The notes: a model not told the origin generated them from the sequence alone. Shown: positions 28,883-37,885, counted from the stretch's first letter. The stretch is 64,000 nt of DNA from Campylobacter sp. RM5004 (GCF_022369455.1 NZ_CP059599.1:1826409-1890408), one strand, 5' to 3'. Made by a program: numbers and translations.

Positions 28883-29561
28883 ATTTACTAAATACTTCCT
28901 TTGACTTATCGCTTAATAAAAAGTCAAAAAACACCTTAGAATCAGGGTTTTTGCTAGTAATTATCATACCTTGTAAAATAGGTTCGTATAAATTATCATC
29001 AAGCTTTAAAATATTTTTTTCACTATATCCTAATTCTTTTAATTGTTCTAAACTTGAAGCCGCAATAAAAGCATAATCACAAGCTTTTGTAGCTTGTAGC
29101 AAGGTTGCTTGAATATTGGTTGCTGTTATTATGTTTTTGCTATTAGGCACTTTTTCTAAAACTTCTTTTGCAGCTTGTCCGTAAGGTGCTGTTTTTGGAT
29201 TTGCGATTGCTATACAAGATGCTGTTTTTAAATCATCTAGACTAGGTGTTTTTTTAGCTGAAAATAATAATAACTTGCCTTTAGCATAGGTGATTGCTTT
29301 ATTATTTACTAAATTTTCTAAATCTTTAGCAAAGTCCATATTAGCAGCTAAAAATACATCATATTCTGCGCCGTTTTTAATCTGAGCATTAAACGCACCG
29401 CTTACACCCGAATTAATATTTAGCTTTATATCAGGGTGTAAATCTTCAAAAATTTTCTTTAGCTCATTTAATGGATAAGCTATGTTTGCAGCTGCTGCTA
29501 TGTTTAAATTACTTGCTAATAAATTTGAAGCAAGAACTAAACTTAATAATACTTTTTTCAT
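28869..29561 (-). CDS. modA: Molybdate-binding periplasmic protein ModA
   Basis: A signal peptide (MKKVLLSLVLASNLLAS) is followed by LNIAAAANIAYPLNELKKIF, the ModA fold start, with NSGVSGAFNAQIKNGAEYDVFLAAN holding the oxyanion-binding serines. It is the first gene of modABC. TTAGGAG precedes the ATG. Molybdenum is needed for formate dehydrogenase and nitrate or TMAO reductases. Confidence 0.92.
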   Translation of the reverse strand: MKKVLLSLVLASNLLASNLNIAAAANIAYPLNELKKIFEDLHPDIKLNINSGVSGAFNAQIKNGAEYDVFLAANMDFAKDLENLVNNKAITYAKGKLLLFSAKKTPSLDDLKTASCIAIANPKTAPYGQAAKEVLEKVPNSKNIITATNIQATLLQATKACDYAFIAASSLEQLKELGYSEKNILKLDDNLYEPILQGMIITSKNPDSKVFFDFLLSDKSKEVFSKYGYE

Positions 29562-29570
29562 ACTAACTCC

Positions 29571-29655
29571 TTAAAATATAAAAAATTATATAATAAAAAA
29601 TCTTTTATAAATCTTAATTTTATAATTTAAAATATAAAAAACTATATAATAAAAA
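29571..29655. promoter_or_regulatory. Two ~29-bp direct repeats upstream of modA
   Basis: TTAAAATATAAAAAATTATA at 29571-29600 is repeated at 29627-29655 with one change. Each contains a TATATAAT core, reminiscent of the TATATA-rich ModE operator. I infer tandem regulator sites or duplicated promoters; the AT richness of the genome weakens the case. Confidence 0.45.
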
Positions 29656-29730
29656 TTAATTTTTTTATTTAATTTTGCAATTATTTAATAATGATAAAAT
29701 TTTGTCCTAAAATATTTTTAAGGAGATCTT

Positions 29731-30366
29731 ATGAAAAAAGTTTTACTAAGCTTAGCAGCTGTAAGCGCTTTAATGTTAATGGGCTGTGATGATAGCAAAA
29801 AAGAAGAAGTAAAATCAGAAGTTACACAAAGTGTAAAATCAGTTGTAGATGAAGGTGCTAAGAAGATAAATAATGCAGTTGATGATGCAGCTAACAAAAT
29901 CACTGAAAACATTGCACCTATCGTAGAAAAAGCAGAGCCTATCATAAATCAAGTAGTAGCTAATGCGAGCGAAAATATTAGCGAAACTTCAAAAAATGTT
30001 GCAAATACTTTAAAAGAAAGCACAAACGAAGTAGCTAACACAATCAAAGAAAATGCAGATAATGTAGCACAAGCTATTACTTCAAGCATTGATAATGCAA
30101 GTAAGAATATTGAAAGTGCTTTAAGTGTTGATGGTGCAACTTTATTTAAAAAATGCGTTGCCTGTCATGGAAAAAAAGCTGAAAAATTAGCTCCTGGTGC
30201 TGAAATTATCATAAATACTTTAAGCGAGCAAGAAATCTATGAAGCATTAAGTGGTTATAAAGCAGGAACATTCGGCGGAAAATCACAAAAAACTATGCAA
30301 TTACAAGTAAAAAATCTAAAAGATGAAGATTTTAAAGCGTTAGCAAAATACATCAAAACTCTATAA
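29731..30366 (+). CDS. Lipoprotein with long helical linker and C-terminal cytochrome c
   Basis: The lipobox LMGCD places a lipidated cysteine at residue 19. Residues 25-130 form a charged Ala/Asn/Val-rich amphipathic repeat (units such as NVANTLKESTNEVANTIKENADNVA), like LEA/apolipoprotein helices. The last 80 residues are a cytochrome c553-type domain with heme motif CVACH near 143-147 and axial methionine candidate KTMQLQ. It would carry electrons in the periplasm on a membrane-tethered stalk. AAGGAG precedes the ATG and a hairpin terminator follows. Confidence 0.82.
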   Translation: MKKVLLSLAAVSALMLMGCDDSKKEEVKSEVTQSVKSVVDEGAKKINNAVDDAANKITENIAPIVEKAEPIINQVVANASENISETSKNVANTLKESTNEVANTIKENADNVAQAITSSIDNASKNIESALSVDGATLFKKCVACHGKKAEKLAPGAEIIINTLSEQEIYEALSGYKAGTFGGKSQKTMQLQVKNLKDEDFKALAKYIKTL

Positions 30367-30369
30367 TCT

Positions 30370-30391
30370 AAACGGCTTTTAAGCCGTTTAA
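30370..30391 (+). terminator. Terminator after the cytochrome lipoprotein
   Basis: AAACGGCTTTTAAGCCGTTT is a near-perfect palindrome 4 bases after the stop, followed by AT-rich sequence. Confidence 0.65.
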
Positions 30392-30447
30392 AATATTCAA
30401 AACATAAGAAGTTTTAATATAATAAGCAAAAACTATAAAGGATTTTT

Positions 30448-31407
30448 ATGATTTTTGTTTATTGTAAAGAAAATTCTAGCGTTATAAAATACGAAATCAA
30501 AACTAATGAGAAAATCCCTGAAAATGTTTTGTGGGTGGATTTATTTAACTTTACTTTAGATGAAATTAGTTTCATTGAAAACAACTTTAATTTAAAGCTT
30601 CCAAATGATGATGAAAAGTATAATATAGAAGAAAGTGCAAGATACTGGGAAGAGCAAGATACTATCACAATAAATAATGTATTTTTAAACAAAGACGCTC
30701 TTGATAACACAACAACTACAAAAGATACAATTACATTTTTACTAAACAAAAAAGTATTATTTACTATAAGGGCTAGAGAACTTCCTACCTTTATAAATGT
30801 AGAAAATATAATACTTGCAAATCCAACTCATTATAAAAGCGGTTATGAAATATTAAATGAGATTTTTGATATTAGAGTGGATAAAGATGGCGATGTTTTA
30901 GAGTGGATTGATAAAGAATCAAGGGCGTTAAAGGCTGAGATTTTAGCACAAAATATATCGCTTGATTATGATTTTTATCTAAGCAAAATCTCAAATCTTC
31001 AAGATTTAAATATGCAGATTAGATATTCATTATTTGAGAAGAAAAAGACCTTATCATCACTAATTAAAAGCGATAAAATAAGCGCTCATATAAAAGAAAA
31101 TCTTGATATTATTTTAAAAGATTTAAATTCTTTAATTGAATTTAGCCTTTCGCAACTTGGGATTTTAGACAATATTCAAACGATTTTAACAAGTAAAATT
31201 GATATAGAACAAAACAAAATCATAAAGCTTTTTACTATAGTAACCGTTGCAATGATGCCGCCTACTTTAATAGGCACGATTTATGGAATGAACTTTGAAA
31301 ATATGCCTGAATTAAAATGGGAATATGGGTATTTTATAGCTGTTAGTTTGATGGTGATTTCAACAATAATTCCTATTGTATTTTTTAAGAAAAAAGGTTG
31401 GTTGTAA
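30448..31407 (+). CDS. corA: CorA-family magnesium transporter
   Basis: The 319 residues have a long acidic/helical cytoplasmic domain and two C-terminal membrane helices. The family signature YGMNFENMPEL lies at the first helix end (about residue 280). It forms pentameric channels in the inner membrane. AAAGGA precedes the ATG. No neighbour is linked to it by overlap. Confidence 0.93.
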   Translation: MIFVYCKENSSVIKYEIKTNEKIPENVLWVDLFNFTLDEISFIENNFNLKLPNDDEKYNIEESARYWEEQDTITINNVFLNKDALDNTTTTKDTITFLLNKKVLFTIRARELPTFINVENIILANPTHYKSGYEILNEIFDIRVDKDGDVLEWIDKESRALKAEILAQNISLDYDFYLSKISNLQDLNMQIRYSLFEKKKTLSSLIKSDKISAHIKENLDIILKDLNSLIEFSLSQLGILDNIQTILTSKIDIEQNKIIKLFTIVTVAMMPPTLIGTIYGMNFENMPELKWEYGYFIAVSLMVISTIIPIVFFKKKGWL

Positions 31408-31410
31408 AAA

Positions 31411-31466
31411 AGAATTTGAAATAGGAATTTGATTAAATTATAAACTCAAATTCCTATTCGTAAATT
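31411..31466. repeat. Dispersed repeat, inverted pair
   Basis: GAATTTGAAATAGGAATTTG (31411-31432) and CAAATTCCTATTCGTAAATT face each other between corA and the convergent mscS gene. This could double as a terminator hairpin. Confidence 0.7.
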
Positions 31467-31472
31467 TAAAAA

Positions 31473-32288
31473 TTATTTTATAAACACCTTTGTCATAGCT
31501 TCATTAATAAGCATTGACGCTCTTTCGTAATTTTCGTTTTTAACCCACATTTGAACGCTAACTTCAATATTTGTATCATTTACGCTTTTTACACCAACAA
31601 AAATTGCTGGGTCTTTTAAGATTAATTCATTTGAGCCTAAAGTGTTTTCAATTTCTTTTCTTAATTCGCATAAAGCTGATGGTTCAATTGTTTTTGAATA
31701 ATCTATTCTCCTTACTTTTTCACGAGAATAGTTATAAATACTATTGCTAATTACTTGAGAGTTTGGAACTATTATATTTGTATTATCGTGCATTCTAAGA
31801 GTAACCGAGAATAAGCTAATATCAGCTACAAAACCTTCAACCGCACCGAATTTTACATAATCACCAATCTTGAAAGGTCTAAAAACAATAACTAAAACAC
31901 CAGCTGCAATATTTGAAAGTGTTTCTTTAAATGCAAAAGATATTGCAAATGAAGTCGCAGTAAATAAAGCCACAAACGAAGTTGTATCTACGCCTATATT
32001 ATTAAGCGCTGCTAAGATACCAACAACTAAAATAATGATTTTTGATAATTTAACTAAGAAATTTGTTAGCGTTTCATCTGTGCTTACTTTCATTAAAGCA
32101 ATTTTTAAAATCTTGCCAACAATATTCATAAGAATTAAAGCTAAAACAATAATAATAATTGAGCCTAAAATCTTAAATCCATACTTAAGTGCAAAACCTT
32201 CAAAATCAAAACCTGCACCTTGTAAATCAATCATTTTGTTTAGAGTTTCAGCTGTCGCTGCTTTTACATCTTGAACCGTTGATTCCAT
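31473..32288 (-). CDS. Small-conductance mechanosensitive channel (MscS family)
   Basis: Three membrane helices occupy the first ~140 residues. The pore helix region AFKETLSNIAAGVLVIVFRPFKIGD is the MscS signature, followed by the beta domain with GFVADISLFSVTLRMHDNTNIIVPN. I use the ATG at 32288 (271 aa) because AAAGGA precedes it; a longer frame exists from 32327. It protects cells against hypo-osmotic shock. Confidence 0.9.
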   Translation of the reverse strand: MESTVQDVKAATAETLNKMIDLQGAGFDFEGFALKYGFKILGSIIIIVLALILMNIVGKILKIALMKVSTDETLTNFLVKLSKIIILVVGILAALNNIGVDTTSFVALFTATSFAISFAFKETLSNIAAGVLVIVFRPFKIGDYVKFGAVEGFVADISLFSVTLRMHDNTNIIVPNSQVISNSIYNYSREKVRRIDYSKTIEPSALCELRKEIENTLGSNELILKDPAIFVGVKSVNDTNIEVSVQMWVKNENYERASMLINEAMTKVFIK

Positions 32289-32382
32289 AAACATCCTTTG
32301 AAAAAATTTGAAAATCAATATTAACAATTAATTACTTAATTTTAATTAAAATATTTACTAATTTTGATAAAAAGGAGAGATT

Positions 32383-32958
32383 ATGAAAAATATTTTAATT
32401 CCTATGGCAAATGGGGCTGAAGATATTGAGTTAATTAGCATTATTGATGTTTTATCAAGGGCTAAACAATACGGAGCTAATTTAAATATTATCTGTGCTA
32501 GTTTAGAAGATGATTTAAATGTAGAGCTTGATACAAAAATGGTTTTAAAAGCTAAAGTAAAGCTTAGCGAAGTAGATTTAAATAGCATTGATGCGATTGC
32601 TTTAGCTGGTGGATTTGGCGGTATGACAAATCTTAAAAATAGCGAGAAAATAAAATCTATATTACAAAATCTTAATTCACAAAAGAAATTAATAGCAGCA
32701 ATTTGCGCTTCACCTATTGTATTAGATAATGCAGGGGTTTTAAGCTATGAATTTACTTGCTATCCAGGTTGCGAAAAAGGTCTTAAAGGAACTAGACTAA
32801 ATGAGCCTGTTGTAGTGCGTGATAATATAATTACGAGTGCTGGACCTATAACATCAATTTATTTTGCTTTAACAATTGTAAGAGAGCTTGGCTTTATTGA
32901 GCAATATAATGGAATGCTTGATGGTTTATTGGTAAATCAATTTGGCATTAAATTTTAG
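32383..32958 (+). CDS. DJ-1/PfpI family protein
   Basis: The 191 residues match DJ-1/YajL-type proteins: NGAEDIELISIIDVL with the active-site glutamate near residue 14, AGGFGGMTNL, and the nucleophile elbow AAICASPIVL with the cysteine near 107. Proposed family roles are glyoxalase or protein quality control; the exact one is unsettled. AAAGGAGAG precedes the ATG. Confidence 0.88.
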   Translation: MKNILIPMANGAEDIELISIIDVLSRAKQYGANLNIICASLEDDLNVELDTKMVLKAKVKLSEVDLNSIDAIALAGGFGGMTNLKNSEKIKSILQNLNSQKKLIAAICASPIVLDNAGVLSYEFTCYPGCEKGLKGTRLNEPVVVRDNIITSAGPITSIYFALTIVRELGFIEQYNGMLDGLLVNQFGIKF

Positions 32959-32977
32959 GAGTAAATCTCCTAAAATT
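32951..32977 (+). terminator. Terminator hairpin overlapping the DJ-1 gene stop
   Basis: AATTTTAGGAG-TAAAT-CTCCTAAAATT is a perfect 11-bp stem that includes the stop codon. A dispersed-repeat half copy (32984-33004) follows. Confidence 0.65.
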
Positions 32978-33118
32978 CACAAAGAATTTGAAATAGGAAT
33001 TTAGATTCTTAATTAAAAAATATCAAGCAAGTGATTTTGCTTAAATGATTATTGAAATTAATCACAATACTATTAATAATATAATTTTATCTTACAGCAA
33101 TCTTTAAATATATTACAC

Positions 33119-33142
33119 TCAAATTCCTATTTCAAATTCTTT
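33119..33142. repeat. Dispersed repeat, half copy
   Basis: CAAATTCCTATTTCAAATTC lies in the AT-rich gap after the DJ-1 gene. Confidence 0.65.
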
Positions 33143-33190
33143 AAAAATAAAGCAACTTAATATCAAGTTTAATGGTTGTAGGCGATTTAG

Positions 33191-33343
33191 TTTTTTGTTG
33201 GCTGTGGTGATGAAGTTAAATCAGTTGATTATTATGAAAAATACCTAGAAGAAGCTAAAATAAAAAATGTAACAAAAATGAGAAAAATAAATGAAGAACA
33301 AAAACAAGATTACAAAAACACATCAGAAGATAGATTTAAGTAG
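33191..33343 (+). pseudogene. EexN-family lipoprotein remnant
   Basis: The frame reads FVGCGDEVKSVDYYEKYLEEA and so on to a TAG at 33341-33343, closely resembling EexN-type entry-exclusion lipoproteins (GCG lipobox, then VDYY). The signal peptide and start are missing: an in-frame TAG lies at 33188-33190. EexN proteins are plasmid and conjugative-element genes, so this is probably debris of a mobile element beside the tRNA cluster. A short ORF after it (33346-33555) has no recognisable features. Confidence 0.6.
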
Positions 33344-33817
33344 ATTTGCGAAATCTTGGAAAAAGCCAAAAAATCATTCCTAGCGTTACCGAATGGGAAT
33401 TAAAGAACCTAAAGATAAATAAACATATTATATTAATTTTATTTCTACTTCTAATACCAAATATGCTTTTAGAGACTGCAAACACTCCTAGCTCCGATGG
33501 TCTTTTAGCGGAATTAAATCAAATATTAAAGTTAGCTATCAAAAACATTTTTTAAAAAATTTAAATTAAGGGATTTTTAATAGTAAGAATGTTCTTATTT
33601 AACAATAAGCCTTTAAATATTCTAATTCCTATTTCCAAGAAAATTTTAAAGAATTTGAAATAGGAAATTAAACCTACTTAAACTCAAAATACACAAATTG
33701 CTATAAATAAAATAAATCTTTCAAGAATATTTTATTTTAACGAAGGAGCTAAAAGTTAAAACAAAATATTCTTAATTTTAATAAAATATAAAATGAAAAA
33801 GATTGTTAAAAATGAAG
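33344..33817. other. Intergenic, remnant-like, with a dispersed palindrome
   Basis: No gene is supported here. A full copy of the dispersed palindrome lies at 33623-33670 (AATTCCTATTTC, loop, GAATTTGAAATAGGAAATT). Confidence 0.55.
33623..33670. repeat. Dispersed ~50-bp palindrome, left arm truncated
   Basis: The right arm is consensus; the left arm stops at CTATTTC, and the loop CAAGAAAATTTTAAA matches the copy at 2332-2383. Confidence 0.75.
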
Positions 33818-33905
33818 TGGCCGGGAGAAAGGGATTCGAACCCCTGGAGGCTTGCACCTCAACGGTTTTCAAGACCGCCGCTTTCGACCACTCAGCCATC
33901 TCCCG
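33818..33905 (-). tRNA. tRNA-Ser (TGA)
   Basis: The minus strand begins CGGGAGATGGCTGAGTGG and ends CTCCCGGCCA with encoded CCA. The anticodon loop is CTTGAAA (anticodon TGA), and the long variable arm is typical of class II serine tRNA. Confidence 0.96.
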
Positions 33906-33946
33906 AAAATTATTAAACAAGCGATAATTTATGCTAAAAAGCCTAT

Positions 33947-34020
33947 TGGAGGTGATACTCGGATTTGAACCGAGGATCAAGGCTTTGCAGGCCCATGCCT
34001 TACCGCTTGGCTATATCACC
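33947..34020 (-). tRNA. tRNA-Cys (GCA)
   Basis: The minus strand begins GGTGATATAGCCAAGCGG and ends with GTATCACCTCCA. The anticodon is GCA, the T arm is GGTTCGAATCC, and CCA is encoded. Confidence 0.96.
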
Positions 34021-34023
34021 TTA

Positions 34024-34111
34024 TGGTGCCCAGGGCCGGACTTGAACCGGCACGGTAAAAACTACCGAGGGATTTTAAGTCCCTTGCGTCTACCATTTCC
34101 GCCACCTGGGC
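34024..34111 (-). tRNA. tRNA-Leu (TAA)
   Basis: The minus strand begins GCCCAGGTGGCGGAAATGG and ends CCTGGGCACCA. The anticodon is TAA, with a long variable arm and encoded CCA. Confidence 0.96.
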
Positions 34112-34129
34112 TTTAGTATATAAAATAAC

Positions 34130-34204
34130 TGGAGCGGGAAACGAGGTTCGAACTCGCGACCCCAACCTTGGCAAGGTTGTGCTCTACCACTGAGCTATTC
34201 CCGC
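34130..34204 (-). tRNA. tRNA-Gly (GCC)
   Basis: The minus strand begins GCGGGAATAGCTCAGTGG and ends TTCCCGCTCCA. The anticodon is GCC and CCA is encoded. It is the first gene of the four-tRNA transcript Gly-Leu-Cys-Ser. Confidence 0.96.
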
Positions 34205-34271
34205 ATATATGAAATAAAGACTGAATTATATATATTTAATCTTAAATAAAACTTAAAATTAAAAATATTTT

Positions 34272-35288
34272 TTAAGATACTTGAATATTTACTAAATTTT
34301 TTCCGCTTTTTTTACCATAATAAAGTTCTTGGTCTGCTATTTTGAAATATTTTTCAAAGTCATCTTTATTAGGATTTTGTATAAAAATTCCACCTATTGT
34401 TATAGTTGGTTTTATATTGTATTTTTTAAGTTCTTGTCTTGCTACTGAATTTTTTACTATATTCATACAATGCTCTGCTTCTTGATTGTTTTTAAGATTT
34501 ACTTTTACTATAAATTCTTCACCACCCCATCTAGCAACCACACCTTTATATTCTAATATTTCGTAATAAATTGCTGATGCTACGCTTTTTAAAACAATAT
34601 CGCCTATATCATGACCATAATTATCATTTATAGCTTTAAAATTATCTATATCACATATTGCTATTAAAATTGATTCATCTTTATTAAGATTAGAAACGAC
34701 CTTTTCTTCAAAATACTTTCTATTAAAAAGACCTGTTAAAAAATCTTTGTGTATCAAATAGGTCAAATCTGCTAGTTTTTTGCTCTGAGAAACTGTTGCT
34801 AACGCACCATATACAATCATAAAAACAGCACTAGCAAAAGAATTTACATAGAAAAATAATTCTTGAGCATAAGAGTATTCGCCAACCAAATAATCTTTAA
34901 AATAATGTAATCCATATACGCTTAAAATCAAACCACAACTTACCATTGCAATACTAGACCATCTAGTAAAAAATGTAAATTGCAAGAAAAACAAACACAT
35001 TAAAACAACATTAAACCCACTAGCAAAACCTAAATAATAAGAGCCTACGATTTGATGAGTAAAAATCTCAAAAAATGTCATAAAAAAGGCTAGTTTTGTT
35101 CTATGTATTGAATAAAAACAAATTGCTAAAATATAATTTGTAATAGAATAAATATTAAAAATAGCCATCGGAGTTATTTCATTAAAATAAAAAATCAAAC
35201 AATAACAACAATGGGTAAGGAGTATAGATATTAAAAGCCAAAGGTTTATATCAAATTCTTTTATTAGTTTTAAAAAATTAGTTTTAAT
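34272..35288 (-). CDS. Membrane-bound diguanylate cyclase (GGDEF)
   Basis: It makes cyclic di-GMP. Five or six membrane helices precede a GGDEF domain with RWGGEEFIVKV as the active site (GGEEF variant) and DFLTGLFNRKYFEEKV at its start. The frame's first ordinary start is a TTG at 35198, which cuts into a hydrophobic helix and has no RBS. Extending the frame, AAGGAAG lies 4 bases before an ATT at 35286-35288 that would give IKTNFLKLIKEFDINLWLLIS. I therefore propose ATT initiation (338 aa) or a recent ATG-to-ATT mutation. Confidence 0.75.
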   Translation of the reverse strand: MKTNFLKLIKEFDINLWLLISILLTHCCYCLIFYFNEITPMAIFNIYSITNYILAICFYSIHRTKLAFFMTFFEIFTHQIVGSYYLGFASGFNVVLMCLFFLQFTFFTRWSSIAMVSCGLILSVYGLHYFKDYLVGEYSYAQELFFYVNSFASAVFMIVYGALATVSQSKKLADLTYLIHKDFLTGLFNRKYFEEKVVSNLNKDESILIAICDIDNFKAINDNYGHDIGDIVLKSVASAIYYEILEYKGVVARWGGEEFIVKVNLKNNQEAEHCMNIVKNSVARQELKKYNIKPTITIGGIFIQNPNKDDFEKYFKIADQELYYGKKSGKNLVNIQVS

Positions 35289-35361
35289 AGCTCTTCCTTG
35301 TTTTGGTTATATTTAGTTATTTTGCCTAAAATTATTTAATAATTAGATGATAAGGATTAAT

Positions 35362-35628
35362 ATGGAAAGCACACTTGTTTCGCTTGGAGTATCAACTTTT
35401 AAAATCGCTTTAATGCTATCTTTGCCAATGCTACTTGCTGGACTAATTGCAGGTCTTTTGATAAGTATTTTTCAAGCTACAACGCAAATTAACGAAATGA
35501 CTTTAAGTTTTGTGCCTAAAATAATCCTAGTTGTTATCATAATAATATTTTTAATGCCGTGGATGATGAATCAAATGATAGATTTTACAACCATGATTTT
35601 AAATAAAATTCCAAGCTTTGTAAAATGA
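35362..35628 (+). CDS. fliQ: Flagellar export protein FliQ
   Basis: This is a small two-helix membrane component of the flagellar type III export gate. The 88 residues match FliQ: LMLSLPMLLAGLIAGLLISI-like first helix and the TQINEMTLSFVPKI loop. The ATG at 35362 is chosen (AAGGA 7 bases before) over one 15 bases upstream. It overlaps the next gene by 4 bases. Confidence 0.95.
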   Translation: MESTLVSLGVSTFKIALMLSLPMLLAGLIAGLLISIFQATTQINEMTLSFVPKIILVVIIIIFLMPWMMNQMIDFTTMILNKIPSFVK

Positions 35629-36047
35629 TTTATCTAGCTCAAACTGACACTACTGCAGGGTTTTTAAGCAAGGATTATAAAGAAATTAATTTTGCCAAAA
35701 AGCGAAATTTAAATCAGCCTTGCATAACAACAAGCGCTTATCTAACAAGCTTAAAACTTTTAGCAAAATGCCCAAATAAGTTTAAAAACAAAATAAGAAG
35801 AGCAAAAAAAACCACATATATTCATAAAAACGGCTTATCTTTTAGGCTAGTAAATGATAATAAACATAGTATATTTTTAAAAGATTTTAAATATTTATAC
35901 TCAAGTAGTGCTAATTTACACGGGGATAAATTTAATATAAACTATGCAAAAAGTATCGCAAATATAATTGTAGATGATAATCTAAACGAATCTAGCTCAT
36001 CTACAATGATAAAACTAAGAAATCATAAGCTAAAAAAAATTAGATAA
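35625..36047 (+). CDS. Sua5/YciO/YrdC-family short protein
   Basis: The N-terminus MIYLAQTDTTAGFLSKDYKEIN followed by KKRNLNQPCI matches the start of Sua5/YrdC proteins, which make threonylcarbamoyl-AMP for tRNA. At 140 residues it is shorter than the usual ~180-210, and the C-terminal half is basic. It may be a reduced paralogue rather than the true TsaC. The stop is followed immediately by a dispersed-repeat half copy (36046-36070). Confidence 0.68.
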   Translation: MIYLAQTDTTAGFLSKDYKEINFAKKRNLNQPCITTSAYLTSLKLLAKCPNKFKNKIRRAKKTTYIHKNGLSFRLVNDNKHSIFLKDFKYLYSSSANLHGDKFNINYAKSIANIIVDDNLNESSSSTMIKLRNHKLKKIR

Positions 36048-36101
36048 TTCCTATTTCAAATTCCGAAATTATTCTCTAAATGATAAGCAAAATTTCAAAA
36101 T

Positions 36102-36764
36102 TTAAATCAATTTTGTTAGAAGCTGCAAATCCCATTCAGCATCTATATCAATTGAATGTGATTGTTTCATAACAAATGCTATTTCATTATCATTAAAGCT
36201 TGTATTTTCATCTATATCTTTAATATAATTTATATAAATAGCTCCGTTGATTTTATAATTTTTCTTAAAATCTTGACGTCTTATTGTGCTATTTTGCTCT
36301 ATTATTTTTTCTAATTTATCATCTTTTATAGTTCTAAGTAGCACTACATTATCACCTTCGCATACACTAGCTACACTTTTTTCATGTTTTAAAAAAGTCT
36401 TAAAAGCTTCTTTAATATCTTTAGCATCTCTAAGCGGTGAAGTTGGTTGTAAAATTATTAAAACATCAAATGTTTTACCTATTTTTTTATATTCATCTAA
36501 AACCTCTAAAACACAATCTAAAGTTTTAGCCGTATCACTACTTGTCTTCTCGCTACGCAAAAACGGCACATTAGCACCATAACTTTTAGCAATATTTGCA
36601 TATTCTACACTATCGGTTGATACCATTACTTCATCGCAAATGTCACTTGTTTTAGCGGCTTTTATAGTGTATGCCATTAAAGGAATATCATTTACGAGTC
36701 TAATATTTTTATCTTTTACACCTTTACTGCCGCTTCTTGCTGGAATGATTGCCAAAACTTTCAT
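36102..36764 (-). CDS. neuA: CMP-nonulosonate (sialic/legionaminic acid) cytidylyltransferase
   Basis: It activates a nonulosonic acid with CTP. The 220 residues show the nucleotide-binding IIPARSGSKGVKDKNIRLV, QPTSPLRDAKDI and the C-terminal SIDIDAEWDLQLL. It forms an operon neuB-neuC-neuA with 4- and 8-base overlaps. Whether the sugar is Neu5Ac or legionaminic acid is not settled by sequence; the adjacent GT42 gene favours Neu5Ac. Confidence 0.88.
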   Translation of the reverse strand: MKVLAIIPARSGSKGVKDKNIRLVNDIPLMAYTIKAAKTSDICDEVMVSTDSVEYANIAKSYGANVPFLRSEKTSSDTAKTLDCVLEVLDEYKKIGKTFDVLIILQPTSPLRDAKDIKEAFKTFLKHEKSVASVCEGDNVVLLRTIKDDKLEKIIEQNSTIRRQDFKKNYKINGAIYINYIKDIDENTSFNDNEIAFVMKQSHSIDIDAEWDLQLLTKLI

Positions 36765-37885
36765 AAATCATTAAACCTTTTTTGTAAATTTGTTTTCCAT
36801 ATTAAATCATTTTTTAATACGTTTAAAAATTCATTAGCACAATTTCCACTACTAAAAATATTATCTTTATTTTTTATACTAAAATCATGTGTTTTTATAA
36901 AATCTAAAAGCTCGCTATCATCTGATTTAAAAGTCTTTAAAAATCTAATATCATCTTTAACTCTTGCGTTTTGTCTAGAGCCTATATTTATACAATAAGT
37001 TCCATAAACCCTAGCCTCTCTAATACCAGCTGAGCTATTTCCTATAATAAATTTCGCATGTTTTAACAAAATTAAAAATTTTTCAAATTTAATTGATGGA
37101 AACAACTTAAATCTTGGATTAACTTCTAATTTTTTTAACTCACCTAAAATAATTTCGCTACCTAAATCATTATTTGGATATATGCAAATATAATTTTCTT
37201 TACTATCAATTAATACACGAATTAAATTCTCAACTTGATATTGTATAAAATTAACTTCGGTCGTAACTGGATGAAATGAAAATACTGCGTAATCTTTAAA
37301 ATCTATACCATAATATTTTTTAACATCTTCTAAAGTTGGTAAATCATCGCTTAGCATTACATCAATATCAGCTGAACCTATTATAAAAATGGTCTTTTCG
37401 TCTTCCCCTAATTGAATAAGTCTAGCTTTAGCTTCATCATTTGCTACAAAATGTATATGGGATAGCTTAGTAACTGAATGTCTTATACTATCATCTATAG
37501 TGCCGCTTTTTTCTCCACCTTCAATATGAGCTACTAGAATATTGTTAAACGCCCCAACAATAGCTCCACCTAACGCCTCTGGTCTATCTCCGTGAATTAC
37601 TATCATGTCAGGTTTATACGAACCTACAAACTCGCTAAAATCACTTATAAAATGAGATAAATTAATATCAGTTTTATTTGTTTCATATTTTTTTGCTAAA
37701 TATAAATTTGAAAATCCATCCTTAATAATCTCTTTATAAGTGCTTCCAAATTGCTCTAGCAAATGCATACCGCAAGCATAAATCATATAAGAAAAATCAT
37801 CACACTTATCAATCTCTTTTATAAGTGGTTTAATCTTTCCCCAATCAGCCCTAGTCCCACTTACAAAAAGTATTTTTTTACTCAT
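36761..37885 (-). CDS. neuC: UDP-GlcNAc 2-epimerase, hydrolysing (NeuC/LegG type)
   Basis: It releases ManNAc (or a diacetamido analogue) from a UDP-sugar. The 374 residues contain [50 protein letters not shown] and the C-terminal [15 protein letters not shown], the epimerase catalytic regions. It lies between neuB and neuA. NeuC and LegG are close relatives, so the substrate is open. Confidence 0.88.
   Translation of the reverse strand: MSKKILFVSGTRADWGKIKPLIKEIDKCDDFSYMIYACGMHLLEQFGSTYKEIIKDGFSNLYLAKKYETNKTDINLSHFISDFSEFVGSYKPDMIVIHGDRPEALGGAIVGAFNNILVAHIEGGEKSGTIDDSIRHSVTKLSHIHFVANDEAKARLIQLGEDEKTIFIIGSADIDVMLSDDLPTLEDVKKYYGIDFKDYAVFSFHPVTTEVNFIQYQVENLIRVLIDSKENYICIYPNNDLGSEIILGELKKLEVNPRFKLFPSIKFEKFLILLKHAKFIIGNSSAGIREARVYGTYCINIGSRQNARVKDDIRFLKTFKSDDSELLDFIKTHDFSIKNKDNIFSSGNCANEFLNVLKNDLIWKTNLQKRFNDL

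Noticed and set aside
32960-33190. Possible small genes after the DJ-1 gene
   Set aside because: Only repeat halves and short frames without RBS were seen.
33346-33555. 69-codon ORF after the EexN-like remnant
   Set aside because: It has no RBS and no recognisable domain, and it lies in decayed DNA.
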